Shown here: positions 1-10,487 of the stretch, piece after piece | Numbering within the stretch: position 1 is the first letter of the stretch | Layout: every line of letters starts with the position of its first letter | Assembly (NCBI GenBank): GCA_963573315.1 | Contig: OY752140.1 | Span: 1,798,001-1,862,000 of the forward strand | Length of the DNA: 64,000 bases | Direction: 5' to 3' | Origin: Entomortierella parvispora | Lineage: Eukaryota > Mortierellomycota > Mortierellomycetes > Mortierellales > Mortierellaceae | Made by a program: the position numbers and the translations under genes | The notes under the pieces: generated by a model | The model's input: only the letters and a program-made list of their open reading frames with translations | What the model was told of the DNA's origin: nothing | Database searches by the model: none

Positions 1-3000
1 ACGAGCTCTTTGCTCAGTTGATCTCGCCTATCTCGGGACCCTCTTATTTCGACATTACCCCATCTTCGACATCACAACTTCTGCACAAAAGTAATACTGT
101 ATCCAAGAAATCGTCGTCTTCAACATCTGCTTACACCACGAAGACACCTGGACGTCGATCAAAAAGAACGCCTGCTCAAAGTGTCTCCAGCACCATCACC
201 GCCGGCTCGACCTCGCGCAGAGGCGTTGCAACCGACGCGGCCAGTCAGAACTCAACTTCATATCTAGATGAACAAGATGTGGAGCTTGATGAGAACTCCT
301 TCTATGTGCACCTTCAGCGGATGCAGGAGCGTCATCAAGTCCAGCAGGAACCCGGTTGGTTGCGAAGTCAACACTCTCTACTCCAGGCGAAGCACAAGGT
401 GCCTGGGACAGGATATGATGGTGGCGGCCGAAAGTCGGGGGCTGGTTCCCCTTTCCTAACGAGCAACAAGGGCATGTTAAACAATAGTCCTAGTGGAAGC
501 GAATACAGTTCCTCTCCTTCGTTTCTTCCTAGCCTGGGACGACATGGAACTTCCGGGTCAGCCTCTCCGGTTTCCAACACCCCTGGGAACAACCATCACC
601 GGCATCAACCGGTTCAGGCATTTAACTGCTTCCAGCCTGGAAATGTCATTTGTGTCCCGAGAGAGCGGAGTCTAGGTGGACTGATATTCCACAAGACGTT
701 TGTTGGTAAGAAATGGTCCCCCGGCTAAGACATGTGCTCCAAGAGTTGTTATATGTCATTAACGACTACAATCTCTCTTGCCGCCATAGACACCCATATC
801 TTGATACCATCACCTTACTTCCGAGGTCAATTCTTGACTCTGGATCATAAAGTGGTTGAGATTGACAAATCTTTTGTCAGGGAAATTTCAGGTAACGCGA
901 CGGACTTTTTGTAAGACAAGGAAATATAAGGTAGAGTATATCTTCTCACCTTTCATTACAACTCAATCTTGAACAGGATTCGCTCACCCTCGGTCTGTTC
1001 AGATTCTGTCTGAGGAGACGGTGTACAATGGTTCATCCCAAAAGCCAACTCGCGTGCTGATTTTGGACAAGCCCCTGGAAGGGGACGGTGTTGTCCAAAC
1101 ACGTCTCTTTGACGGACCCATCATGCCTGCTGTTCGAGGTTTTGTCAGGTGAGTACTGGGAGAAGAAAAGACCATCCTCCAAGGAAGAAATACGGGAGCA
1201 AGATTTGCTAAAATGTCATATTTTTCTGCCCTTCAGTGACTTGGCTTTCCTAGAGGCCTTTCCGGAACTCAGCAGAGCGTTACGAGACTTTCATAACCTG
1301 TGCCAGGAGTTTGAGAAGACGTATGTCTATATCCGCGGCTTTGCCGCATATACCCTTGACAAACTGCGACTCATTTACGAAAAGGCCTACCGGGACTGCC
1401 TGGGCGATTCTGTAAAACTTCAAAGGATGATTATGGGAGGGGTTCAAGCTGAGCAAGACTGCTTTGCAGAGCTGATGGAAAAGTAAGTATCGTTGAAGGT
1501 CGACTGTGCACTATAAAGCTGCTAAAAGATAATTAACCTCAAATGTGCAATAACGACTACTCCATTTAGTGTCGTACTAGGAAAGCTGTACCACAAACTC
1601 TTTATCCATTCCTTAGTACCTTGTTACGCCCAACGAGACGTGGAAATGGACGAGATCATTATCCGATACCATCGGTATTTATTCGGGAACGGGTATCATC
1701 GTGGTATGGAAGTTGATCGCTGCTTGGCGTCCAGTGACAATAGTCCTTTACTCCAAGAGACCCTTAAAAAGCTAGGACTGTCAGAGAAGCTACGAACTAT
1801 GCGATTCGACTTGGCAACTGAGGTCATCGCGGCGCTGTTTCGAGCATGGGATCAGGACTTTCAACACTCAACTCTTTCTTCTATAAAGTCTAGCGCCAGT
1901 GTTTCAACTGCGGAGACTGAGCAGGAGAGGAAGCGAAGGCAACTTAGAGAGTCTTTGCGTGTCCTGGTAAAGGATTATCACGCAGTATCTTCATCCAAAG
2001 AAGCAGCCAAATCGAGGTCGACCCCAAATGTTACAAGTGCACCTGTTGTGAACGAGGATGGTGAAGATGAGGACGAATCCGGTCCTGACGTCTGGAATAC
2101 TCCACTGGAAAAGGTGTATTGTATCAAGCAGGCTCTCGATATGATAGCGACTGTGGCCGAAGATCACCTTGTGAATAGTCAGACTGCTGGGTTTGTACAG
2201 AAAAGACGGCCAGGTAAGATTACCAAATGTAAAAGTAAATGAAAGCGGAGCACGACTTCCTAACACATTGTACTTGCATGAACTCCCCTCGTAGATGTTT
2301 CTGTGACAACAGACGATTTTATCCCATTGCTTGCCATCATCATTATTCAAGCACGCCTGATGCGGATCGGGAGTAACATCTTTTACCTGCAACGATTCCG
2401 CATTAACTCTCCCAAGTCGGACATGGAGTAAGAAGCACATGGCCGTGGATACAAAGGGATGGAGTTATTGCTTTTAACTAACTATAGTCAATGATTAGCT
2501 TTGCACTGGTAACGTTTGAGGCGTCTGTCGAGTTCCTGAAGACCGATCCTTTGACATTGCTGAACCAAGAGCGAGGTCAGCCGTTGGCGGTGACACAAGC
2601 AGCTGAGACGATAATCGAGCCGCATAGCAATCTGCGTAAGAGTATTGATGTCGACATCAAAAGCAACTTGGAGGAAGCTCAAATCATGCCGTGGGGCACC
2701 CCTTCGCACACTGGCTGGGGGTTCTCTCCTCCAAAGAACTCTTCAAATAACTTTGCGGCACCATCCTTTGGTTTGGTTGCGTCAACCCCCGAGTCTGAAA
2801 CTGCTCCAACTCTGAATGAGCCTTCCGGCGCGGAGTCCTTAAAGCTATCTCGACCGCCTCTGGCGAATCGCCACCACAGCGATATTGTGCAACAGCAATA
2901 TCAACAGCGGCATACGCGCTCCAGCTCGATGAACTTTGACGATCGTTATCGTCGAGTCGCATTGGATGAAGATGTTCAAAGCACTTTTGGCGACGGTATC

Positions 3001-6000
3001 AATGGAAGTTGGTCTAGAAGTCCCCATATTGGTCCTAGGTTCGTGTCCGGAACGAGTTCTCCATTGGCGCCAACTTCACCTAACGGACCCAACTCGAATG
3101 AGCTACCACCCACCGGATACGTACGCAGAACATCCCATCAATTGCAGCAGGCTCCGCAATTGCCTCATCCCGTCGCACAAAGGCACTCAATCTCAAGTGG
3201 ACAGTCTCCGATGTATTTCCAGCATTCACCTCACAGTCAACAGCATCTTCACAGGATATCGTTGGAGCAAGGACGGGAAACCATGAGCCGATCAACTATT
3301 TTACCGCTACAATCTCCCAACCTGACCCCGCAGCTCGTTGTAAAGCCACAGATCATGTTGCCCCCTCCAAAGACTCCTCCAATGAGCGGTCAAAACACTT
3401 CTTCCGCCTCCTTGTCGTCGGGCGTGCGAACCCGTCCCATGTCCGTTATTGTCGCTGGTGCATTGGCCTCTTCTGGTTACTCAAGCTCCTACACAGGACC
3501 TGGAGGCAGTAGTCAATTCTACAGTGGTGGAAATGGCAATGCAAGTGGACCGCGTTCTCGAGCGGCTTTTGGTGGCTCCAACAATTCCAGCCCAGCTACG
3601 AGTCCGAGACTTGGTCCCGGGATGACCAGTAGGCCGAGCGGTGGCTCGCGATCCAACAGTCTGATGTCTGCACCGTTCCCAATGCTGCGAGCTAATTCCA
3701 TGACTACAGTCTTGCTGAACAGTCCGGCGGCCGGTACGGGATCAGGAATGGCGAACAGTCAGAGAACCAGTGGTTCTTTGAGAAGTGAACGAAGTGAACC
3801 AGGATCGCCAGTGATGCTGGAATCTTCTTGGGGTACTCGATCATTGACGGCCCTGCCTTCACAGGCGTTAAACTTCTCGTCTTCCCCCTCTCAAGTGAAT
3901 GAATCACCTCTGTTGATGCCGACTTCAACTTATGCTTCGGTGTCAACTGCTGTCAAAATAACAGATGTGATTCCTGAAGTCGATATCAAGGAATGTGCAA
4001 GTAGACTCGAGTTGAGCTCTCCTGGCCGGATTCGAACATCCCTGTCCTCTACAACAACTTCGTCCATCTCAACGCCAACCACGCCATCGACCTTTTCACC
4101 CTCAAATTCCAACGCTCTTCTAGAGTCGTTGACCGCGAGTGTGCAGCTTGCCAGTCCACCTCCGTTGGTCCTGGGCGCAGGAGGCTCGGGTAAAATCAAA
4201 TCAACCCATGTTTCCAGCTCTGAGGCAGTCGCCCCACCATCTCCTTCTTCATCCGCTTCATCGAGTGCCGCAGGAAGCGTCCGTTCCACGACCAAGCGTA
4301 GCGTGAGCCGCCAAAGCTCAATTCGACTATCGTTGCCAAAGCTCGCTCTCTCTCCTTCGGCCCCGTCAACGGCCTTTTGCAAAACCACCGTGACTGCAGA
4401 AGCCACTGGGAATCATGCGACCATCACCACAACCACAACCACTGTGGCCGCGGCGGACCAAGGGGAGGAAGGCGATGGTAGTGACGAAGATAAGTCAGGG
4501 GTAAGAGGCGAGGAAGACGCAGGACAGACTCTAGCTGGATTGAGCAATGGCCTGTTTACAATTGGGAATTCGACACCTACGTCCCCGACTGCCAGACATC
4601 TGCCCACCATTGCGAACCTCACTCGATCATCCAGCTATCATACGAGAGCGCGATCGCCTGCGATCTCGATGGCGAACGTTCCTTTTGTGTTCAATGATCT
4701 CGGGAAAGAGTCCAACGGCGGTGGATCCACTCCGTCGACGCCTAAGCCCCAGAGCACAAAATCGTCACCTTCAATGTCCCCTGTCCTGAGTCGTACCCGG
4801 TCAGCCACAACTCATATTGATGGACTCAGCACTGCAGTTCAGGTCGCAGCATCGGACAAATCTTTGACTACCAAGACTGTTGTTGTTTGTAACGACGTTG
4901 CCCCACCATCCCAGCTCCAAGAGCCCAAGAGAAACACTGTCCCTGTGATCAGGATCCCTCCGGTCCAAGTGCAGTTGCCACAGCATCAACCCCAAGAGAT
5001 TTCTTCTGGTTGGAAGTCATCAGCCCGAAAGAGTCATCCTGGCCAGTCGTCCTCGTATTCTTCTTTAAACGGCTCTCCGTCGCCCTCTTTCTCGCAGCAA
5101 CATTTCCAACTCATGGCGAGACAGTCTGCACCCGAGATTATCTCGTTGGCCAACCCAATAACTGGCAGCATCGTGACAGCCCGTACAGCATCTCCTGTTG
5201 ATGGACGACGACCAATGGGGACGGCAACGGGTCCAACACTGGTCAGCAGCGGTAGTTACACCGCATCTTCACCATTGGACCACCGTCATCATTTGAGAAA
5301 TACGAGCAGCGGCGCCACCAGTCTAAACAGCCCCAGTATGAGCTTCAATGGCTCTGGCTCTCATACTGCAAGTGGAATTGGTATAAGTAATGGTCATGGC
5401 TTTATCCGTCGATCCCTGGATGGACCCAGACCCAATTCAAGTCTTGGCAACTATAGTGCTTCCAGTGGAACCCTGTCTTGTTCGGTTTCGAACTTGTCCA
5501 ATTTGGATCAGCAACATTTGCTTTACCAACATCACCCGGCGGGATCAGTACAGTCCAACAGCAATAGCAGACAAGCTTTGCCGATGTCATTCAATAATGG
5601 TAGCACTGGCTCTGCTCCTCGCCAGCAGAACTCGATGTCATCATTCCCAGGGCAGCAACATCTCCACCAGCTCCATCAACGTCAGCATTCGGCTTCTTCG
5701 TACTTGGTGTCATCTGCCTCATCTTTATCGTCTGGCTCCAATGACGGTCAAGGTTGGTCAGGCTGTTCCTCAAGGGGTCTTGGTATCCGGACGGTAGCCA
5801 CACCTACACTGGCGGACCCTTCTTCTGTAGTTCGGCCCACTCTCAGCACAGTCTCTGCAGAGACTTTAGTGTGTTCTATTGAGGAGGACGAAGAAACTGA
5901 TGAACCAGGCGGTGATGGACTATACTCTGAGGCAAGCCCTCAACTGAAGCCTCGGGACATGGCCCTTACATCACCTGCAGCATTTCATATCAAGATGGAC

Positions 6001-6093
6001 AGTGGAAAGTATGTTGGTCAACTGCCGCAACAACAGCAGCCCCTGTTGCATAGAGCACAGAGCGCAGCTGCTGTTGGCCTCGGCGTTGAGTGA
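1..6093 (+). CDS. VPS9-domain Rab guanine-nucleotide exchange factor (5' partial)
   Basis: Exons 1-705 (frame opens at base 3), 790-891, 977-1148, 1237-1482, 1570-2213, 2295-2427 and 2499-6093 encode 1864 residues in the window; the N-terminus lies outside. A Ser/Thr-rich segment (about residues 1-200) is followed by a folded region. The VPS9 core spans roughly residues 410-690 and is recognisable by its helical-bundle part, then PLEKVYCIKQAL, then DDFIPLLAIIIIQARL, then FALVTFEASVEFL. VPS9 proteins load GTP onto Rab5/Vps21-type GTPases on endosomes; that role is inferred from the domain. The last exon carries a low-complexity tail of about 1100 residues rich in Ser, Pro, Gly and Asn, probably disordered. 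The sixth intron's acceptor is placed at 2497-2498 because the nearer AG at 2487-2488 leads to an in-frame stop. The target Rab cannot be told from sequence. Confidence 0.85.
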
Positions 6094-6457
6094 ACGCTCG
6101 AAAGACGGTTATTTTCAATAAATGCAAGAAGTGCTAATCGTACCAGAATCCGGGTGAATGCGTGGACAGTGAGTCCTCGGTACGAGGAGGGGAAGCGGGG
6201 AGGCCCAAAAAAAAAAAAAAAAAAAAGCGCCTGACACTCCGGATAAAAATCTCCAGGCACAAAACGCCGCACGCGCACGTTTGGTGATATTTTGTTTGTT
6301 GTCTCCCATCAATCATCTCTTTCACTCTTTCTCTTCTTCGCTTCCTTTATCACATTGACCGAAACCATTACCCTCCTTTCTCCTCGATCTCTTTGTTTCC
6401 TCGTCTGATCTCTTGTCTGGATAGACGCCTTGCCTTTGATCTCTCAAAACACACACG
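6094..6457. other. Intergenic: VPS9 3' end and promoter/leader of the next gene
   Basis: This interval holds the AATAAA at 6117, a run of 20 A at 6207-6226, and from about 6300 a CT-rich leader (TCTTTCACTCTTTCTCTTC) typical of promoter/5' UTR sequence before genes in this window. No gene is seen. Confidence 0.6.
6117..6122 (+). terminator. AATAAA polyadenylation signal of the VPS9 gene
   Basis: A canonical AATAAA hexamer lies 24 nt after the VPS9 stop codon, on the coding strand. Confidence 0.5.
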
Positions 6458-7804
6458 ATGTCTATCCCCACGATACACTATAGCAGCATGGGCAATGCTC
6501 CTACGACCACCGCAACCAAGTCTTTCTCGTTCACAGCCTATTCTCTTGCCAGCGCAGTCTTGATGGGATCTTCAGTTGGGTTGGCAATCCTTCAGACCCA
6601 CCAACTCTGGTTCTTGAACGGCCTCCTGACCTTTACGTCAGCCTTAACAACCACAACAGGATCATTGACTGAGCGGTCGACGGCGATGGCGGCGACAACG
6701 GCGACAACGTCAGTAATGGGAACAATGGCAACTGCCTTTATGTCTGGACTGTCCCACTTTGTGTCTTTTATGGTGTCTGCATGGGTCCCTCTTTTGGTTT
6801 GGTTTCTGTCCCTCCTGATAAGCGCACTTTGGACCCATCGTTATTTCGCTCGCTCTCAATCATCAAGAGGTCACCCACTATCAAAGAGGTCATCCACCTC
6901 TTTGCCAGAGCCAATCTATAAGAGACAACAAATCGCCATTGAGCAAAGGAGAGAAAGACTGTTCACTCCGAGAACGGTCATCTTGGCCAGCCACGTCTTG
7001 TTTTCATTCTTTTGGGTGATTCTCGCGGCAGTGCAGGAAGTTGAAGAGCAGCGGACAAGGATCAGCAGGGGTGGTCGAACCAAAATAGAGACAACTTCTC
7101 AGGGACCCGACCATTCAGGACATCGCCCTCCTCACGTTGCACAAACCCCAGGAACATCAACGACAACATCAACAACAGGAGCGTTGATGATGTTGTCGCT
7201 TGAAGAGAAGCAGGCTCTCACTCTGGCCAATGCGAGCGATGGATCGATGATCGTGTACCCGTTGTGCATCGTTTGGCTCTTTGCAATCGTGTTGCTGGGC
7301 ATGGCCACGGGATTGATGACCTCCAGTAGCGCCGTCCTCGAGGATCGAGTTTTATACATGAACGACTATGACTACGACGACAACAGCGACTGCTCGACCG
7401 GACCCGAGGGCGCAATTTCAAACACAGCAAAAATGCAGAAGCACGACGAGAAGGAACAAGACGAATTACCATTCACTTCCTCCAACTCAGCAACCACCAT
7501 CACCAACCCCCTAGTCGACCTAGCGCGCTTTTCCTGGGCTCAACGGGCATGCTTGTTTCTGTTGCTTCAGCTCTTGTTTTCTGTCCTGATGCCATTTTAT
7601 CAGTGGATGCTCAGTCTGGATCGAGTTCTTCCTCTTTCATTGTCATCATCCAAGTCATCCCCCGCAGTCGCCTGGCTTTCAACCTCGTCCGCTATGTCCC
7701 TCTTTGGTATTTTCTTGGGGACGCTGATGATTGGATTAGGAAGGCGTCTCGTCCCCACAGATCCTAAAATCACGCCTTTCAGTCATGTCCACAGTCGTCT
7801 TTGA
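6458..7804 (+). CDS. Multi-pass membrane protein, unknown function (448 aa)
   Basis: This is a single-exon gene whose ATG directly follows a CT-rich leader; a second in-frame ATG lies 10 codons in. I do not recognise the family. Hydrophobic segments lie at about residues 27-46, 50-64, 100-125, 171-193, 253-280, 368-395 and 410-435, so six or seven membrane spans. A basic linker (about 128-170, including HRYFARSQSSRGH) follows the third segment, and an acidic, Asp/Tyr-rich linker follows the fifth. Several linkers are Thr/Ser-rich. The layout resembles the protein at 10488-12053, suggesting old tandem paralogues separated by the mL57 gene. No transporter or enzyme motif is visible. Confidence 0.7.
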   Translation: MSIPTIHYSSMGNAPTTTATKSFSFTAYSLASAVLMGSSVGLAILQTHQLWFLNGLLTFTSALTTTTGSLTERSTAMAATTATTSVMGTMATAFMSGLSHFVSFMVSAWVPLLVWFLSLLISALWTHRYFARSQSSRGHPLSKRSSTSLPEPIYKRQQIAIEQRRERLFTPRTVILASHVLFSFFWVILAAVQEVEEQRTRISRGGRTKIETTSQGPDHSGHRPPHVAQTPGTSTTTSTTGALMMLSLEEKQALTLANASDGSMIVYPLCIVWLFAIVLLGMATGLMTSSSAVLEDRVLYMNDYDYDDNSDCSTGPEGAISNTAKMQKHDEKEQDELPFTSSNSATTITNPLVDLARFSWAQRACLFLLLQLLFSVLMPFYQWMLSLDRVLPLSLSSSKSSPAVAWLSTSSAMSLFGIFLGTLMIGLGRRLVPTDPKITPFSHVHSRL

Positions 7805-8119
7805 GAGCTTCATTCACCTGCCCCCTACTCCCCTCTTTCTGTGGAACATCGACGCCAGCTTTTTTTTAGCGTCAACATACCTCTCCAGCAAGCATTGTAT
7901 CATAGTCATTTTCGAAATATATATTGATATTTTACGCCTCAGGTACCTCGACAAGGTTGCATTTGACATATGTTTTAAAATTCTGGCTTCTTTTTTTTTA
8001 CTTGGTGTCTATGAATGAATGTTGTGGGTGGGTGGGGATGGAGGGGGAGTGATGGTTATTGGTGAGAGAGGAGTTTTTCTTCCTCCCAGCTAGCGTCTCA
8101 ATAAAGGCCCGTTCCCTGT
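7805..8119. other. Convergent intergenic region between membrane protein and mL57
   Basis: AT-rich 3' sequence separates the + strand membrane protein from the - strand mL57. It contains the candidate AATAAA at 8100 and a G-rich stretch (gggtgggtggggatggaggg) near 8028-8047. No coding potential is supported. Confidence 0.55.
8100..8105 (+). terminator. AATAAA polyadenylation signal for the 6458-7804 gene
   Basis: AATAAA on the + strand lies about 300 nt after the membrane-protein stop and only 15 nt from the mL57 stop. The 3' ends of the two convergent transcripts probably overlap. Confidence 0.4.
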
Positions 8120-9370
8120 TTAGTATGGGTAAATGTGTTTGGTGACAAATTCTCTTGCTGCCTTGGATCCCTTGTCATGGTACACTGCTCCCACAATAGC
8201 CTCCACTGTTTGCGCCAAAACCGTAGCCTCACCAGAACGATCCTAAAGTTGAGGAGACAGCGAGTGGGGAACAAAAAAGTCAGTCGTTTAGTTGGTTTGG
8301 AAAGGATCTCGAAATACTGGTAGAGACAATCAGTAAATCAATACGTCCAAAGAGAACTTACCGAGTTGTTAGACTTCCAGCGCAAGACCTCATTGACACC
8401 CATTGACTTTGCGGCCTTGGCCAACTTCTCAGAGCCAAGCGAATGCGAGATCGAGGCCCTCAAAGTCTTGTTGGACTTTACTTTATCCCAGTTCTTTTCT
8501 GCGACATGCATCTCCAAAAATGTGCGTCCTGTTTGTGATGATTGACCGGGAAATTAAACACCATTGTGTAAGTAGGACTTTTTTGAGGACAAGACTGGCG
8601 TACGCACTCCAAAAATATCCAAAAGAGTCCCCTAGTTCCATGATCCATCCTGTCTCTTTTTTTTCGATTTTTGTCTATTCACAAGTCCTGATTGATTTCA
8701 GGGGATTGTCCAAGGTCACCCTGATCCATGCAGCTGTCTAGGGGCCCATTTCCTTTGCTTCATTCCCGACCACGATGCCCTGTTGTTTCGCTCTCCTTAC
8801 CCAAGTAGCTAAGCTTCTCGTTTGTAGGGACAGATCCGTGAGCGAACGACTTGTGGGTAACAGCCTGGGTCATGAGTTTTGAGTCTGAAAGACCGAATCC
8901 GAGACGCTCATAGACCTTTGTGATCTTTTCATCCTCGTTGCTGGAGTTATCTGTAGAGAGAAAGGCGCGCGACTCGTAGTTGATGCCTAAAAAGGAGTCA
9001 TTGTCCATTGGACATAACAAAGAGAAGGGATCTCTTTAGTGCCCTGATCAACAGCGAGGATATCCTGCATTTGATTTGCAAAAGCGAAGTCGTCATCTCC
9101 TTAAAGTCCACTGTTTCGACACCAAGAGCAATCTTGCGTTGAAAACAAAAGACTCTTGTATCCTGTCGATAGACTATTTCCTGCGCTCCTGTATGTCTCC
9201 TCTGGTTCCTGAAGGATGCGATCGCTTTCCATTGCTGTCGAGATTCTTGTGTGCAGTGTTTTGTCCTGAAATCCTGGAATGCGCTCAGGGTTGTCCTTTC
9301 AAGAATATTTACATCGGCTAATGTTTGTGGTTGCCAGGCGGGCAGGCTGGAGCACTGTGAGTCTAAGCAT
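8120..9370 (-). CDS. Mitochondrial large-subunit ribosomal protein mL57 (RNase III-like fold)
   Basis: Exons 9370-9313, 8986-8801, 8528-8362 and 8242-8120 give 177 residues. The first exon encodes MLRLTVLQPARLATTNISR, a good mitochondrial presequence, joined across a 326-nt intron to a segment ending the leader. The RNase III-like fold follows: YERLGFGLSDSKLMTQAVTHKSF, NEKLSYLGRTFLEMHVA, then VEAIVGAVYHDKG near the C-terminus. In true RNase III the signature reads LEFLGD; here it is LSYLGR, so the acidic catalytic residue is missing, as expected for the structural mitoribosomal protein (yeast MRPL15 type). An upstream GTG-initiated frame at 9471 was rejected because it does not connect in phase. 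Product identity rests on fold, size and presequence. Confidence 0.8.
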
Positions 9371-9735
9371 GGTTGATGTATATGGGAAGGAGAGGTCGAT
9401 GACAACAATGAATTAGATGCATGCCTCAAGTGGTGCCTGGCCAACCTTCGGAGGAAGGATGGCCAAGCCACCGTGTTTATCCTGGAAAGTCGGAATATTT
9501 TATAATTTTATTCGTGATCATGGGACTTTGATTAATTTTTTAATTTACCCTGTTCAGGGCCTGTTGGCTGGGCTGGGGAGTTGAGCAAACAGGTCTCGGA
9601 TAGCTGGCCAAGTTCAATTGCTTACGATATGAGAGGGCTGAGGGAGCTTTCTTGTTACCTTGTGCATGAAAAAAGAAGGGTGCGGGAAGACGATCGCCAG
9701 TTCAATTGCACCGCCTTCTCCGAGAGATGGGGCTA

Positions 9736-9768
<33 letters not shown>

Positions 9769-10487
9769 CCTCTCTCTCTCCAGTTTGTCCGTGTAGTCCG
9801 TGAAATACGGATGCTTTAGTTGATGAATGAAGGGTGCCATCACACCCCTGTCAGGCTGCTAGGGTTTCCTGAGAAGTGTTGTGCGACCTGCAGCAGGAGT
9901 AACGTAAAAGAGCTCAAAGAGAGATGAGGGATTTGAGCCCAATACCTCTTCCTGCGTCGACTCTGTTAAGCTGGGTAAATTACTAGCGCAAACGTGCTGT
10001 GTCCGAGATATCTTCCTGTCCCTTTTGGATGTTTTGTTTTTTGTTTTTTTTTGTCCCTCCTCTTTTCTCCTCCTCATTCCCTGCCACCATTACTGGTCGA
10101 CCTTGTAATCCGCAAAAAACAGCTGCCTTGTGAAGGCCTTTGACAATAGCCGCAACATCTTTCAACATTCTCAACGACTCTTTTTTTTTCAATATTTCGT
10201 TCCTTCTCGGTATTCATGACCCGGACGAACTATCGCCCCGAAAGCAGAGAGCACTGAGCGCGTGGACCCAGTAATTCTCCATCTTTAATTTTTGTTTTCT
10301 CAGCTTTTCTCTTTCTGTCTCTTTCTTCTCTTCCTTCCTTCCTCTTTGCATCTTCACCAGCTCCTATTTGATCCAAAAACAGAACCATCTCTTTCCCTGG
10401 TACCTCTCCTTCCTCCCCTTTTCAGTCTTTTTTTTTACCTGTTTCTCGCAGCCACCATTGCCAACAGAACGAACACTCCTTTTTCAA
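9371..10487. other. Divergent promoter region between mL57 and the second membrane protein
   Basis: About 1.1 kb separates the two divergent starts. It contains a (GT)n microsatellite at 9736-9760, T-rich runs around 10040 and 10180, and a CT-rich stretch from 10290 to 10440 that is probably the 5' leader of the + strand gene. An in-frame extension to 10368 exists, but ATG 10488 is the better start. No gene seen. Confidence 0.55.
9736..9760. repeat. (GT)n microsatellite
   Basis: About 12 perfect GT units, followed by TATGTGTGCC and then a short (TC)n run. Confidence 0.95.

Noticed and set aside
4413-4622. Open frames antisense to the VPS9 tail
   Set aside because: They are shadows of low-complexity Ser/Thr/Pro coding sequence on the other strand.
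9313-9471. Alternative mL57 start at 9471
   Set aside because: It needs a GTG start and is not in phase with exon 2. The ATG at 9370 gives a presequence and a clean phase-1 join.
10368-10487. 40-codon upstream extension of the 521-residue membrane protein
   Set aside because: It begins at a non-ATG codon and lies in the CT-rich leader. ATG 10488 follows the leader directly.
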